The translations under genes and the position numbers were made by a program. The notes below the pieces were generated by a model. That model was not told the DNA's origin, searched no databases, and worked only from the letters and a program-made list of their open reading frames with translations. 6,160 nt of DNA from Candidatus Poribacteria bacterium (GTDB lineage Bacteria; Poribacteria; WGA-4E; GCA-2687025). This document shows, in pieces, positions 1-5,648 of this stretch. The stretch spans positions 1 through 6,160 of the forward strand of contig NYZG01000175.1 of assembly GCA_002687025.1 (NCBI GenBank). Direction: 5' to 3'. Position 1 is the stretch's first letter. Every line of letters begins with the position of its first letter.

Positions 1-84
1 AAACAGGGACACGCCGTCCTCGACGCCATTCAAGATGCCTTGCTCGGGAACCCCTTCATCCCTGCCGCTCCTGTGGCTGAGTAG
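1..84 (+). CDS. 3' end of an incoming gene, possibly a transposase C-terminus (partial)
   Basis: The frame is open from base 1 and ends at TAG (82-84), giving 27 residues. They begin KQGHAVLDAIQDALLG and end in a proline/alanine-rich tail (PAAPVAE). I see an amphipathic helix followed by a disordered end. The KQG-x2-L-x2-I/L-x2-AL pattern resembles the C-terminal helix of IS66-type transposases (typically RKQGRSVLDFL...), but 27 residues are too few for a firm family call. The stop is followed at once by TTAC (85-88). IS66-family elements typically end in GTAA/TTAC, so the element could finish there. It overlaps the 3' end of the opposite-strand methyltransferase frame, which looks cut at the same point. 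The alternative is a chance open frame antisense to the methyltransferase tail. Confidence 0.4.
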   Translation, partial: KQGHAVLDAIQDALLGNPFIPAAPVAE

Positions 85-722
85 TTACGGCGGATGTGCC
101 AATCGTCGCGCGTTTCGTGGACTTCCTCGCCGTCATGGATGCGGCAGTGCATGACGAGTCGGCTCGTGCCCCTGACGAAGTCACCGGGGAAGTTCTCGTG
201 CCACACCTCGACGCACGTATCGCCGAACTCGACCGTCCGCTCACCCCAAACCTTGTACGCGTCCCGAACACCGGCCCGATGCGCGTCGATGTCGATGATG
301 TAGACGCCGCCGGGCCGCAGGGCGCGCCGGACGCAGCGGAAGTGGTTCGCGATGGCTTCGTACTCGGTGATGATGGGGAACGTCTCGGCCATGAAGATGG
401 CCGCGTCGAACGGGCCGGCGTTCAACTGGAAGTCGGTGATGTCGCCATGGAACACGTCCAGGCGAACGCCCGCCGCCTCCGCGCGCGAGGCTGCAGCATT
501 CACCATGTTGGGGCTCAGGTCGATCCCGGCCACGTCGAAGCCCTGGCGGGCGAGGAGGATGCCGTGCGTGCAGGTTCCGCAGGCGATTTCGAGGAGGTGT
601 CCTCCCTCGATGCCGCGATCCGCGAGCAGCTTACGCACGGACTGGGCTTCGGCCTCGATTTGGGGCAGAGGAGACCGAAGCACGGCGTCGTACACGTCCG
701 GGAAGTCGAAGATGCTTGGCAT
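30..722 (-). CDS. Class I SAM-dependent methyltransferase, probably C-terminally truncated
   Basis: This is a Rossmann-fold methyltransferase of 230 residues, probably soluble; the substrate is not predictable. Motif I is LLEIACGTCTHG (residues 43-54, SAM-binding glycine loop). GFDVAGIDLS (61-70) carries the acidic ribose-binding D68. FHGDITDF (91-98) is the adenine-contacting acidic motif, and RALRPGGVYIIDI (133-145) is the post-motif strand. The ATG at 722 was chosen because GGAGG lies 9 bases upstream (732-736) and the fold begins right there (MPSIFDFPDVYD); the frame extends to a GTG at 842, but that extra stretch is low-complexity. The last ~19 residues, after DDWHIR (residue 211), do not look like the family: relatives normally continue with an aromatic-rich segment and a further helix/strand ending in an AGF-type motif. 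This switch falls where a plus-strand gene and possible insertion-element end sit, so the original 3' end may be lost. Confident about the family; truncation is an inference. Confidence 0.88.
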   Translation of the reverse strand: MPSIFDFPDVYDAVLRSPLPQIEAEAQSVRKLLADRGIEGGHLLEIACGTCTHGILLARQGFDVAGIDLSPNMVNAAASRAEAAGVRLDVFHGDITDFQLNAGPFDAAIFMAETFPIITEYEAIANHFRCVRRALRPGGVYIIDIDAHRAGVRDAYKVWGERTVEFGDTCVEVWHENFPGDFVRGTSRLVMHCRIHDGEEVHETRDDWHIRRNYSATGAAGMKGFPSKAS

Positions 723-838
723 ACCGGGGTGCCTCCACACGGACGCGGGGGCGGATGCATACCGGAGCCAGACACCGCCGCCAGCGGTACGCGGCGCTCG
801 GCCGGCACGCGCGTCGAGGCCCTGGCCGTGGGTCGGTC
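723..838. other. Intergenic gap between lipoprotein 3' end and methyltransferase
   Basis: These 116 bases separate the TGA at 839-841 from the methyltransferase ATG. They stay open in the methyltransferase frame, but the translation is arginine/glycine-rich and low-complexity. I see no hairpin with a T-run and no clear promoter here, so the methyltransferase may be read from the same transcript as the gene before it. Confidence 0.5.
732..736 (-). promoter_or_regulatory. Ribosome binding site GGAGG fixing the methyltransferase start
   Basis: On the minus strand GGAGG sits 9 bases before the ATG at 722. This decides in favour of that ATG over the in-frame upstream GTG at 842, which overlaps the stop of the preceding lipoprotein frame. 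Confidence 0.7.
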
Positions 839-1507
839 TCACCGCGCGATCCGCGTGACCTCAGCGACATAACTTCCCGTGACGTCGAAGTCGAGCGAGA
901 TGTGTCGCAGGCCGGTGGCGTCCAAGGCGTAAACGCCGTCGGCCGTGCCAACGAACAGCGTCTGTCCGTAGCGACGGATCACGGTGACGACCGCCGGTAT
1001 GTCGTAGAGGGTGAATGCGCCACTCTCGCGATCGTACCGTGCGAGCCCGCCAGGACGTTGGACTCCTTCCGGCTGGCTCGCCAGACCAACCCAAAGCGCG
1101 TCCCGTTCGACCAGAAGAGCGGTGCACGACCAATCGCCCAGCGCTGCGTCGTAGATGACGTGGTAGGCCTTCGCGCGTGTGTCGAAGTAACCCGCGGCGC
1201 CGACCCCGATGAGTCCCTCACCGTCGTAGAACGAAGTACCAAACCATATCCGCCCGTCCTCGTGCTGAAATGCGCCGATGTTCGCTTCGAATTGGTAGTG
1301 GCTCTCACTGCCGCGCAGCCTGTCGGCCAGAACCGGGCGATGCTCGGCCAGTTCCTCGAGGCCAGACCTGGGTAGTTCGTAGAAGCGTGGCGGCGTGACC
1401 GTCAAGTCGTAGACTCCAGCCGAGCTCCCTGACCGCCCCACGACATGCCGCCCGTCGGGGCTGTCGACCGTCCAGGATTCGAGAAGGTAACGCGGGCCGC
1501 GGGCCAT
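839..1507 (-). CDS. C-terminal half of frameshifted beta-propeller lipoprotein
   Basis: This frame holds the second half of the protein begun at 2334. Meaningful sequence actually starts upstream of the first ATG (1507), at about 1582, reading WEVGVNPDAFLFARAREG before MARGP. That places a frame switch inside a single ancestral gene. It contains propeller-like blades: GRIWFGTSFYDGEGLIGVG, DALWVGLASQPEG followed by GGLARYDRESGAFTLY, and TLFVGTADGVYALD. The repeated (I/L)(W/F)(V/F)G(T/L)...G(L/V)..(Y/F)D pattern is typical of Reg_prop/YVTN-like beta-propeller repeats. There is no enzyme motif. ATG 1507 has no convincing ribosome site, so it is unlikely to be made as a separate protein. The frame ends at TGA 839-841. 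Function is unknown; a surface or periplasmic binding/scaffold role would be typical of such propellers. Confidence 0.6.
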   Translation of the reverse strand: MARGPRYLLESWTVDSPDGRHVVGRSGSSAGVYDLTVTPPRFYELPRSGLEELAEHRPVLADRLRGSESHYQFEANIGAFQHEDGRIWFGTSFYDGEGLIGVGAAGYFDTRAKAYHVIYDAALGDWSCTALLVERDALWVGLASQPEGVQRPGGLARYDRESGAFTLYDIPAVVTVIRRYGQTLFVGTADGVYALDATGLRHISLDFDVTGSYVAEVTRIAR

Positions 1508-2334
1508 GTAGTCGGGTACGCCGAGGTATCCCTCGCGCGCACGCGCGAAGAGGAACGCGTCTGGGTTGACCCCGACCTCCCACGCCCTTCAGACAGCGCG
1601 TATTGACGCTCCTTGGTCTGCAGGATAAGTGTCGCGCCGTCGGCGACCATGCGGGCGATGGCCGGGATTGGCTGGTCCTGGATCGACGTGATGATCGTGT
1701 ACGCCTCGTCCTCGGCGAGGCGTTCGACCGAATCGAGGCGCAGCGCCACGCTCGGAGGGTCGTGGCGCACGCGCCCGTCGTCTGCGAGAAAGTAGACGGC
1801 CGCGCCAATGTGGGCCATGTCCCTGACGCTGAATCCGTAGTGCACGACACGATTCAACACCTGTCCTTCGTCGAGGTCGTAGAAGTACTTCCGCGTGCCA
1901 AAGTCCATGCCGTAGGTAGCGCCCCAGTATTTGAGGGCACACGAGCCCTCGTCAGCACGCAGGATATGCACCTGGCCGTCGAGCCATCTACGGGATCGGA
2001 AGATGTCCACCGTCAGGCGAAGACGGCCGCCTGCGTCGAACACGAACGCCCCATAGGCTGCCTGGCGGAAGAAGTCCTCTCCCTGGAGCGACCGGTCCAC
2101 CGTGGCCGGAGACGTCATCGCGTGGACGACCACGAGACGGAGCCCTCCCGGCAAGGCTGCCTCGGCGTCGACACCGAACCGGTCGAGTGAGGGACCGAAC
2201 TCGCGAAACAGCGAAGCGACGACATCCAGCCTGGGGTCGGGCGTAGGGGGCGCCGCAGGCACACGACCACACACGCTGGCGCACGCCGCGATCGCGAGGA
2301 GCCGTGCGATCGACGTTGGCAGGGACAGTCTCAC
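1402..2334 (-). CDS. N-terminal half of frameshifted beta-propeller lipoprotein
   Basis: The GTG at 2334 is chosen over the frame's first start (2382) because AGGAGA lies about 9 bases upstream and a signal peptide begins directly: positively charged N-terminus, hydrophobic core (ARLLAIAAC) and a lipobox-like IAAC with Cys at residue 18. The product would therefore be an exported, lipid-anchored protein. After a short proline-rich linker (APPTPDP) comes a mixed alpha/beta region rich in aromatic and Gly/Asp residues (for example YGAFVFDAGGRLRLTVDIF and KYFYDLDEGQVL), with beta-rich blade-like character but no motif I recognise. The last credible residues are about 247-249 (LSEGRG, near base 1585). 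The remaining ~60 residues to TGA 1402-1404 are Arg/Thr/Ser-rich, out-of-frame-looking sequence. Joined to the following frame by a one-base correction, the whole protein would be about 497 residues. I do not recognise a named family. Confidence 0.65.
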   Translation of the reverse strand: MRLSLPTSIARLLAIAACASVCGRVPAAPPTPDPRLDVVASLFREFGPSLDRFGVDAEAALPGGLRLVVVHAMTSPATVDRSLQGEDFFRQAAYGAFVFDAGGRLRLTVDIFRSRRWLDGQVHILRADEGSCALKYWGATYGMDFGTRKYFYDLDEGQVLNRVVHYGFSVRDMAHIGAAVYFLADDGRVRHDPPSVALRLDSVERLAEDEAYTIITSIQDQPIPAIARMVADGATLILQTKERQYALSEGRGRSGSTQTRSSSRVRARDTSAYPTTWPAARVTFSNPGRSTAPTGGMSWGGQGARLESTT

Positions 2335-2513
2335 GGTGTGCCGTCTCCTGGCCGAGGAATGCGACCGGTACTCGCAAAGCATAAGACTGCCGGATCGCTG
2401 CCACTCAGGCTTGGGTTCACCTTTAAGCCAGTCCCACTTCCGCCGCTACATATCGCTCGCGTCCGGCGATGCCGCCTATTGGCGCCCGCAGTGCGGCCAC
2501 GGCGCATCGCGGT
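2335..2513. other. Intergenic region before the lipoprotein gene
   Basis: These 179 bases are too long for a purely overlapping operon junction and probably carry the 5' leader of the lipoprotein gene. I see the ribosome site near 2346 and no confident -35/-10 pair. There is no T-tailed hairpin after the nucleotidyltransferase stop. Confidence 0.4.
2344..2349 (-). promoter_or_regulatory. Ribosome binding site fixing the GTG start of the lipoprotein
   Basis: AGGAGA on the minus strand lies 9 bases before the GTG at 2334-2332, optimal spacing. It supports a GTG start directly in front of the signal peptide rather than the ATG 48 bases further upstream. Confidence 0.65.
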
Positions 2514-3302
2514 TCACCCATCTACGAGCTCAAGTCGAGCTGCTTCCTTCGACAGTGTGTCGGTGAGTTCCTTCAGCGGCCCTAGATACTCGACGCACGC
2601 AGAGTTCGACGGCGCGTCGAACTCCCCAAGGCTGCCCAGAACGCCGAACATCCGCCGAATGCGCGGTTCCAGCCGCTTACCCACCGGCCCCCTCAGAGCG
2701 GACCTGAACAGACGCTTGCGTGGGTCGAACGGCACGTCGTCCAGTAGGGCTGTCAGCGCCAAGCAGATACCGATCACCTCGAGGTAGACGCGCCCGATGA
2801 CGAGCGGATCGCCGTACTCCAGCGCGGAGGCCAGTCCGCGTGATCGGCGCGCCAGATGATCCAACTTGCGCGCGACACGTCGTCGCCGGAGGCCCAGGCC
2901 GGCCGGCAGCGTCTCGACAAACCGCGCGTACCGGCCGCCCGGATCGTGGAGTACACGGCCGCTGGCGTACATGCCGATGGCCATATCGTCGAGTTCGCCG
3001 AAGGCGCCTCTGATGTCGTCGTAGGTGACGCCGTAGTAGTGCAGTTGCGTGCCGTCAAGGATCTCCTCCGAGGGGCGCCCCTCGCGCCATTTCGTGCCTT
3101 CCGCAATCGCAGCATATGCGTCGGCGCCGCAGACAATCGCGATATCCACGTCCGATCCAGGGCTGCACAGCCCGGTGGCAACGGAGCCTACCAACACCAA
3201 CGAGACCTCGTCAGCGTACGGCTTCAGACGGGGATGTTCGAGCAGATGGGGGACACACACGGTCTCCGCAAACCGAAGTAGCCGATTCCGGATGTCGCCC
3301 AC
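2514..3302 (-). CDS. Nucleotidyltransferase-fold protein (pol beta superfamily)
   Basis: This is a 262-residue protein with a nucleotidyltransferase active-site motif: GS at residues 39-40, then 10 residues, then DVD (D51, D53) in the strand VGSVATGLCSPGSDVDIAIV. This is the hG[GS]-x9-13-DhDh signature of the DNA polymerase beta-like superfamily, which transfers NMP to small molecules, RNA or proteins using metal ions held by the two aspartates. A third acidic residue expected on a later strand is not obvious; the candidate strand reads TQLHYYGV (85-92). GRVLHDPGGRYARFVE (115-130) resembles the usual segment after the core. The C-terminal ~130 residues look helical, with a basic stretch (LRRRRVARKLDHLARRSR). 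The GTG at 3302 was chosen: AAGGGGG lies 8 bases upstream, and the fold begins shortly after. The frame extends to 3497, but that part overlaps the lipase gene. It starts 91 bases after the lipase stop, so a shared transcript is plausible. The substrate is unknown; aminoglycoside-type or MNT-type roles are possible but unproven. Confidence 0.8.
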   Translation of the reverse strand: MGDIRNRLLRFAETVCVPHLLEHPRLKPYADEVSLVLVGSVATGLCSPGSDVDIAIVCGADAYAAIAEGTKWREGRPSEEILDGTQLHYYGVTYDDIRGAFGELDDMAIGMYASGRVLHDPGGRYARFVETLPAGLGLRRRRVARKLDHLARRSRGLASALEYGDPLVIGRVYLEVIGICLALTALLDDVPFDPRKRLFRSALRGPVGKRLEPRIRRMFGVLGSLGEFDAPSNSACVEYLGPLKELTDTLSKEAARLELVDG

Positions 3303-3393
3303 AGGTTCCGCCCCCTTCGCGCTCCTCGGCTCTCCGGCCGAATCCCTGGCGGACGCCAGGTGGCGATGTCGGCCCTGCGCGTCGCGTCCGGCG

Positions 3394-4512
3394 TCAAGCA
3401 CGCGGAGGCTGCGGGTCGTCGTCGCCCTTGGCCGGCGAGCCCGTGCGACGCAGCTCCGCGGCGACTCGGCCGTACAGTTCGCGCAGGTCCGGTTCACGCG
3501 CGGGCAACAGATTGAACCGGCCGATGACGGCGTGATGGTCCAACGGGACGTACCCGGCGAACTCGCCCCAGAACTGCGACGAGCTGGGCACTACGCCATC
3601 GGAGAGCTTGGGCGGCAGTGTCAGGCAGTCGTTGGCGTCCGTCTCTGGGTCGTCGGTCTCTGGGAAGGCGGATATGACCTGCCGCGCGGGGATCACTCCG
3701 CCGTCGGGCAGCGCCGGAATGGCAAGGCGGCCCACGCCGCCTGCGATGAACGTCCCGAGGCGGTAAATCAGCGTCTCCATGTCCCGTGCGCGGACCGGTT
3801 CGGCGCCGGACACGAAACTGACGTAGCGCATGTCGGGATCGTCGACGATGCGGTCGTTGAAGCGACCCATGTAGTGAACGCGAAGGCGTCGAAGCGCCCC
3901 TCGGTATCTGGCCAGGCTGGTGAGATATGCGCGCACCTCGGAGTAGTCTTCGGGATCGGCGGCGGCGACTCCCTGTAGGATGCGCGCGAACTCCTCGCGT
4001 CCGGCGGTGGACAGCACGCGGTCGATATGGCGCCGATGCTCCTTGATGAAGCGACTCGCCTGATCCAGCCGTCCGTCGGTGCTCCATCGTGCCGCCAGCC
4101 TCCCGATGAACCCCAGCATGTCCTCGGCGCGCAACGACTGGTAGAAATCGGCAATGGGCGTGCCGTAGTGGGGCGTCGATAGGGTTACCACCGTCTGCAC
4201 GCGCGCCCGTAGATCGTCCGGCAGCCGGATCGAGGCGCCTGGCGACAGCAGGTAGCGGGAGTCGAGGCCGCCCATGCTGTGGCCGAAGAGGTGGATGGGC
4301 GCGTCGTCTTCGTCATCGCCACACGCGGCGACGATCGCGTTGCGTAGGGTCCGGGCGCGCCTGGCCACGATGGCGACCGGTTCGGTCATCACGGCGTGGC
4401 ATGTGAAGCCGTGCTCTGTGAGCAAAGGCTCGACGGTGTCCCAGTACCCGGAATACCGCTGCTTTCCGCGGAAGCCCAGATACCCGGGAATCAGAAACAC
4501 ATGAGGGCGCAT
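3394..4512 (-). CDS. Lipase-like alpha/beta hydrolase (GHSMGG family)
   Basis: This is a 372-residue alpha/beta hydrolase resembling bacterial triacylglycerol lipases of the Pseudomonas/Burkholderia type, which hydrolyse ester bonds. HVFLIPGYLGF (4-14) is the oxyanion-hole strand and loop. GHSMGG (77-82) is the nucleophile elbow with S79. LSTPHYGTPIAD (111-122) matches the conserved (V/L)STPHRGSPVAD segment. SDGVVP (304-309) supplies the likely acid D305, and PLDHHAVIG (323-331) the likely base H326 or H327. The helical insertion between ~125 and ~255 would form the lid. No signal peptide is visible, so it is probably cytoplasmic or exported in another way. The ATG at 4512 is required: the open frame runs on to 4677, but those 55 codons lie inside the tmRNA gene and a hairpin. 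The ribosome site is weak (GAGA about 10 bases upstream). It lies 50 bases after ssrA on the same strand, with the nucleotidyltransferase 91 bases downstream. Confidence 0.9.
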   Translation of the reverse strand: MRPHVFLIPGYLGFRGKQRYSGYWDTVEPLLTEHGFTCHAVMTEPVAIVARRARTLRNAIVAACGDDEDDAPIHLFGHSMGGLDSRYLLSPGASIRLPDDLRARVQTVVTLSTPHYGTPIADFYQSLRAEDMLGFIGRLAARWSTDGRLDQASRFIKEHRRHIDRVLSTAGREEFARILQGVAAADPEDYSEVRAYLTSLARYRGALRRLRVHYMGRFNDRIVDDPDMRYVSFVSGAEPVRARDMETLIYRLGTFIAGGVGRLAIPALPDGGVIPARQVISAFPETDDPETDANDCLTLPPKLSDGVVPSSSQFWGEFAGYVPLDHHAVIGRFNLLPAREPDLRELYGRVAAELRRTGSPAKGDDDPQPPRA

Positions 4513-4525
4513 GGACGCACGATCT

Positions 4526-4551
4526 CGCGACGCGGGCGGGGCCGCGTCGCG
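4526..4551 (-). terminator. Strong GC hairpin between ssrA and the lipase gene, no T-run
   Basis: A perfect 10-bp inverted repeat (CGCGACGCGG / CCGCGTCGCG) with a 6-base loop lies between the tmRNA 3' end (4563) and the lipase ATG (4512). Its position suggests termination or 3'-end protection/processing of the tmRNA precursor. The bases after the stem (AGATCGTGCG) lack a T-tract, so it is not a canonical intrinsic terminator and may allow read-through. It could also restrain lipase translation, since the stem ends 13 bases before the ATG. Confidence 0.45.
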
Positions 4552-4562
4552 TGTGGAAGAGG

Positions 4563-4919
4563 TGGTGGAGGCGGCGAGAGTCGAACTCGCGTCCGAGAGC
4601 ATCGCCGGGAAGGCTACTACATGCTTTTCCCGTGGTTGTGCTTCGCGCGATGCCGTCCCCACGGGCAGGGAATACATCGGCTAGCCACAGATAAATCTCG
4701 CGGCGCCTTGTCTGTGGCCAACGGGCGCCGCCAGTCTACAATGTGACGCCCGACCCGCAAGCGGTAGACACGCAAGCGGCGGACGGCCGACCTTATTAGG
4801 CGGCTAGTGCCATTTCAGTGTTGGCAGTTTTCAATTGTCCACCGGTTTAACGAGGCCTGGTGGAACCTCGACATGCAACCTTACCAGCAGTCTGATCCCG
4901 TCGAAACCATTACGCCCCC
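4563..4919 (-). ncRNA. ssrA: tmRNA (transfer-messenger RNA)
   Basis: tmRNA rescues stalled ribosomes with SmpB: its alanyl-tRNA-like end enters the A site and its short reading frame tags the nascent protein for proteolysis. The gene is complete at 357 nt. The 5' end GGGGGCG (4919-4913) pairs over 7 bp, with one G-U, with CGCCTCC (4573-4567), followed by discriminator A and an encoded CCA (4565-4563). The T arm is GCGAG/CTCGC around the loop TTCGACT. The conserved 5' block GGTTTCGACGGGAT, the GGTTGCATGTCGAGG block and the 3' block GCATGTAGTA...GGACGCGAG match known tmRNAs. Pseudoknot PK1 is visible: CGAGG (4870-4866) with CCTCG (4855-4851), and TCCACC (4864-4859 side) with GGTGGA (4843-4838). 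The tag frame ends in TAATAA. Further helices after the stops (for example CCACAGA with TCTGTGG) fit PK2-PK4. This is the standard one-piece form; I see no permutation. Confidence 0.97.
4796..4825 (-). other. tmRNA proteolysis-tag reading frame (ANTEMALAA)
   Basis: From the probable resume codon GCC at 4825 the frame reads GCC AAC ACT GAA ATG GCA CTA GCC GCC TAA, encoding ANTEMALAA, followed by a second TAA (4795-4793). The AN start and ALAA end match the usual tag form (E. coli ANDENYALAA). The ALAA end is the ClpXP/ClpAP recognition signal in characterised systems. At nine encoded residues it is one shorter than the E. coli tag. The resume codon is assigned by alignment to known tags. Confidence 0.88.
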
Positions 4920-4970
4920 ACATCTGCGCGCGCGAAAGGAACGGCGCCGACACTGCGCGATGGCATGCGG

Positions 4971-4999
4971 ATTATAGCGTACCGGCCCAGGACGGGCAA
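4971..4999 (-). promoter_or_regulatory. Probable sigma-70 type promoter of ssrA
   Basis: On the minus strand a perfect -10 box TATAAT (4976-4971) is preceded after a 17-base spacer by TTGCCC (4999-4994), four of six matches to TTGACA. Transcription would begin around 4964-4965, about 45 bases before the mature tmRNA 5' end, implying a 5' leader removed by RNase P as known for tmRNA precursors. Confidence 0.75.
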
Positions 5000-5000
5000 A

Positions 5001-5627
5001 ACCTCCGGCCGCGAGTGACTGTTCAGCGTGGGATGCGTGAGGCGCCGGGTCGAGGGGTCTTCGCGCTGTCCCTGCCAGGGCGTTCCGCTAGATGTGCGGC
5101 TCGCTGCCTCCGGTTACACATTCGCACAGATGGTGGAGTTGCGCGCGGCGCGATACGGTGGGAACCTCGTCCCGGTTTTGGCGTTGGCCGTGTGGCGAGT
5201 GGGATCTCGCTCTCAACCCCAATCTCCTGACAGCCGGACAACATCGACGGATGGACGAAGGCTGAGGTCGGGACACCGGAAGGCACTCGTCAACCGAGTC
5301 GGCACGGCCTGATCGATGAGCGATACACGCACGCTCCGAGGTAAGGTTCGCGCTGTTAACCGCAGGCACACCCAGCGAAAGCTACGCTCGATTCCAACTG
5401 GATTGCCGCAGATGCGCATCCGGCGACCCGGTCGACGCTAGACCAATTCCCGGCTCCGAAGCCTAGCCTCTCCCTACTGTCCAAGCCACGACTTCCATAG
5501 CCTGTTCCCACTGTCCTACGGGCGCGATTCCTTCGCGCATCGTCGGGTCCTGAGACGCCTAATCGCTCGTTGTCCGCGGTTCACGCGCTGAAATATGTAA
5601 CAGACTCACCATCATCGCGACCTTTCT
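5001..5627. other. Long intergenic region with no convincing gene
   Basis: About 630 bases separate the ssrA promoter from the divergently read sigma factor gene. Several open frames of 68-131 codons cross it on both strands. They are arginine/serine-rich, overlap one another and lack ribosome sites or recognisable domains. The right half (from about 5200) looks less GC-rich than the flanking genes. I see no tRNA, CRISPR array, insertion-element end or intrinsic terminator. Control signals of the sigma factor gene should lie near the right end; a weak TTGTCC (5570-5575) / TATGTA (5594-5599) pair with an 18-base spacer is the only candidate I noticed. Confidence 0.5.
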
Positions 5628-5636
5628 ATGAGAATC

Positions 5637-5641
5637 GGTGA
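5637..5641 (+). promoter_or_regulatory. Ribosome binding site favouring the second ATG of the sigma factor
   Basis: GGTGA lies 7 bases before the ATG at 5649. The in-frame ATG at 5628 has only pyrimidine-rich sequence (CCTTTCT) in front of it, so the downstream start is preferred. Confidence 0.5.
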
Positions 5642-5648
5642 AACGCGC

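Noticed and set aside
96..872. 258-codon plus-strand open frame
   Set aside because: It is antisense to the methyltransferase and lipoprotein end; the minus strand has clear SAM-binding motifs and a GGAGG site, and this frame has no domain.
3049..3978. 309-codon plus-strand open frame
   Set aside because: It is antisense across the nucleotidyltransferase start and the lipase, both supported by catalytic motifs; high GC readily gives such open shadows.
3494..4087. 197-codon minus-strand open frame in another frame
   Set aside because: It is an Arg/His-rich shadow of the lipase reading frame.
4567..4600. tRNA-like element on the plus strand (GAGTCGAACTCGC)
   Set aside because: It is the reverse complement of the tmRNA T arm and acceptor stem, not a separate tRNA.
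4563..4600. Integrative element using the ssrA 3' end as attachment site
   Set aside because: tmRNA 3' ends are common integration sites, but I see no second copy of the ssrA 3' end in the window and no integrase gene.
4396..4746. 116-codon plus-strand open frame
   Set aside because: It runs antisense through the lipase start and the tmRNA; no ribosome site or domain.
4835..5312. Overlapping plus-strand frames of 131 and 94 codons
   Set aside because: They overlap each other, the tmRNA and its promoter, and have no ribosome site or recognisable domain; a stretch reading YTFAQMVELRAARYGG looked protein-like but is too short to support a gene.
5213..5419. 68-codon minus-strand frame starting MRICGNPVGIE
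   Set aside because: Biased composition and no ribosome site; treated as chance.
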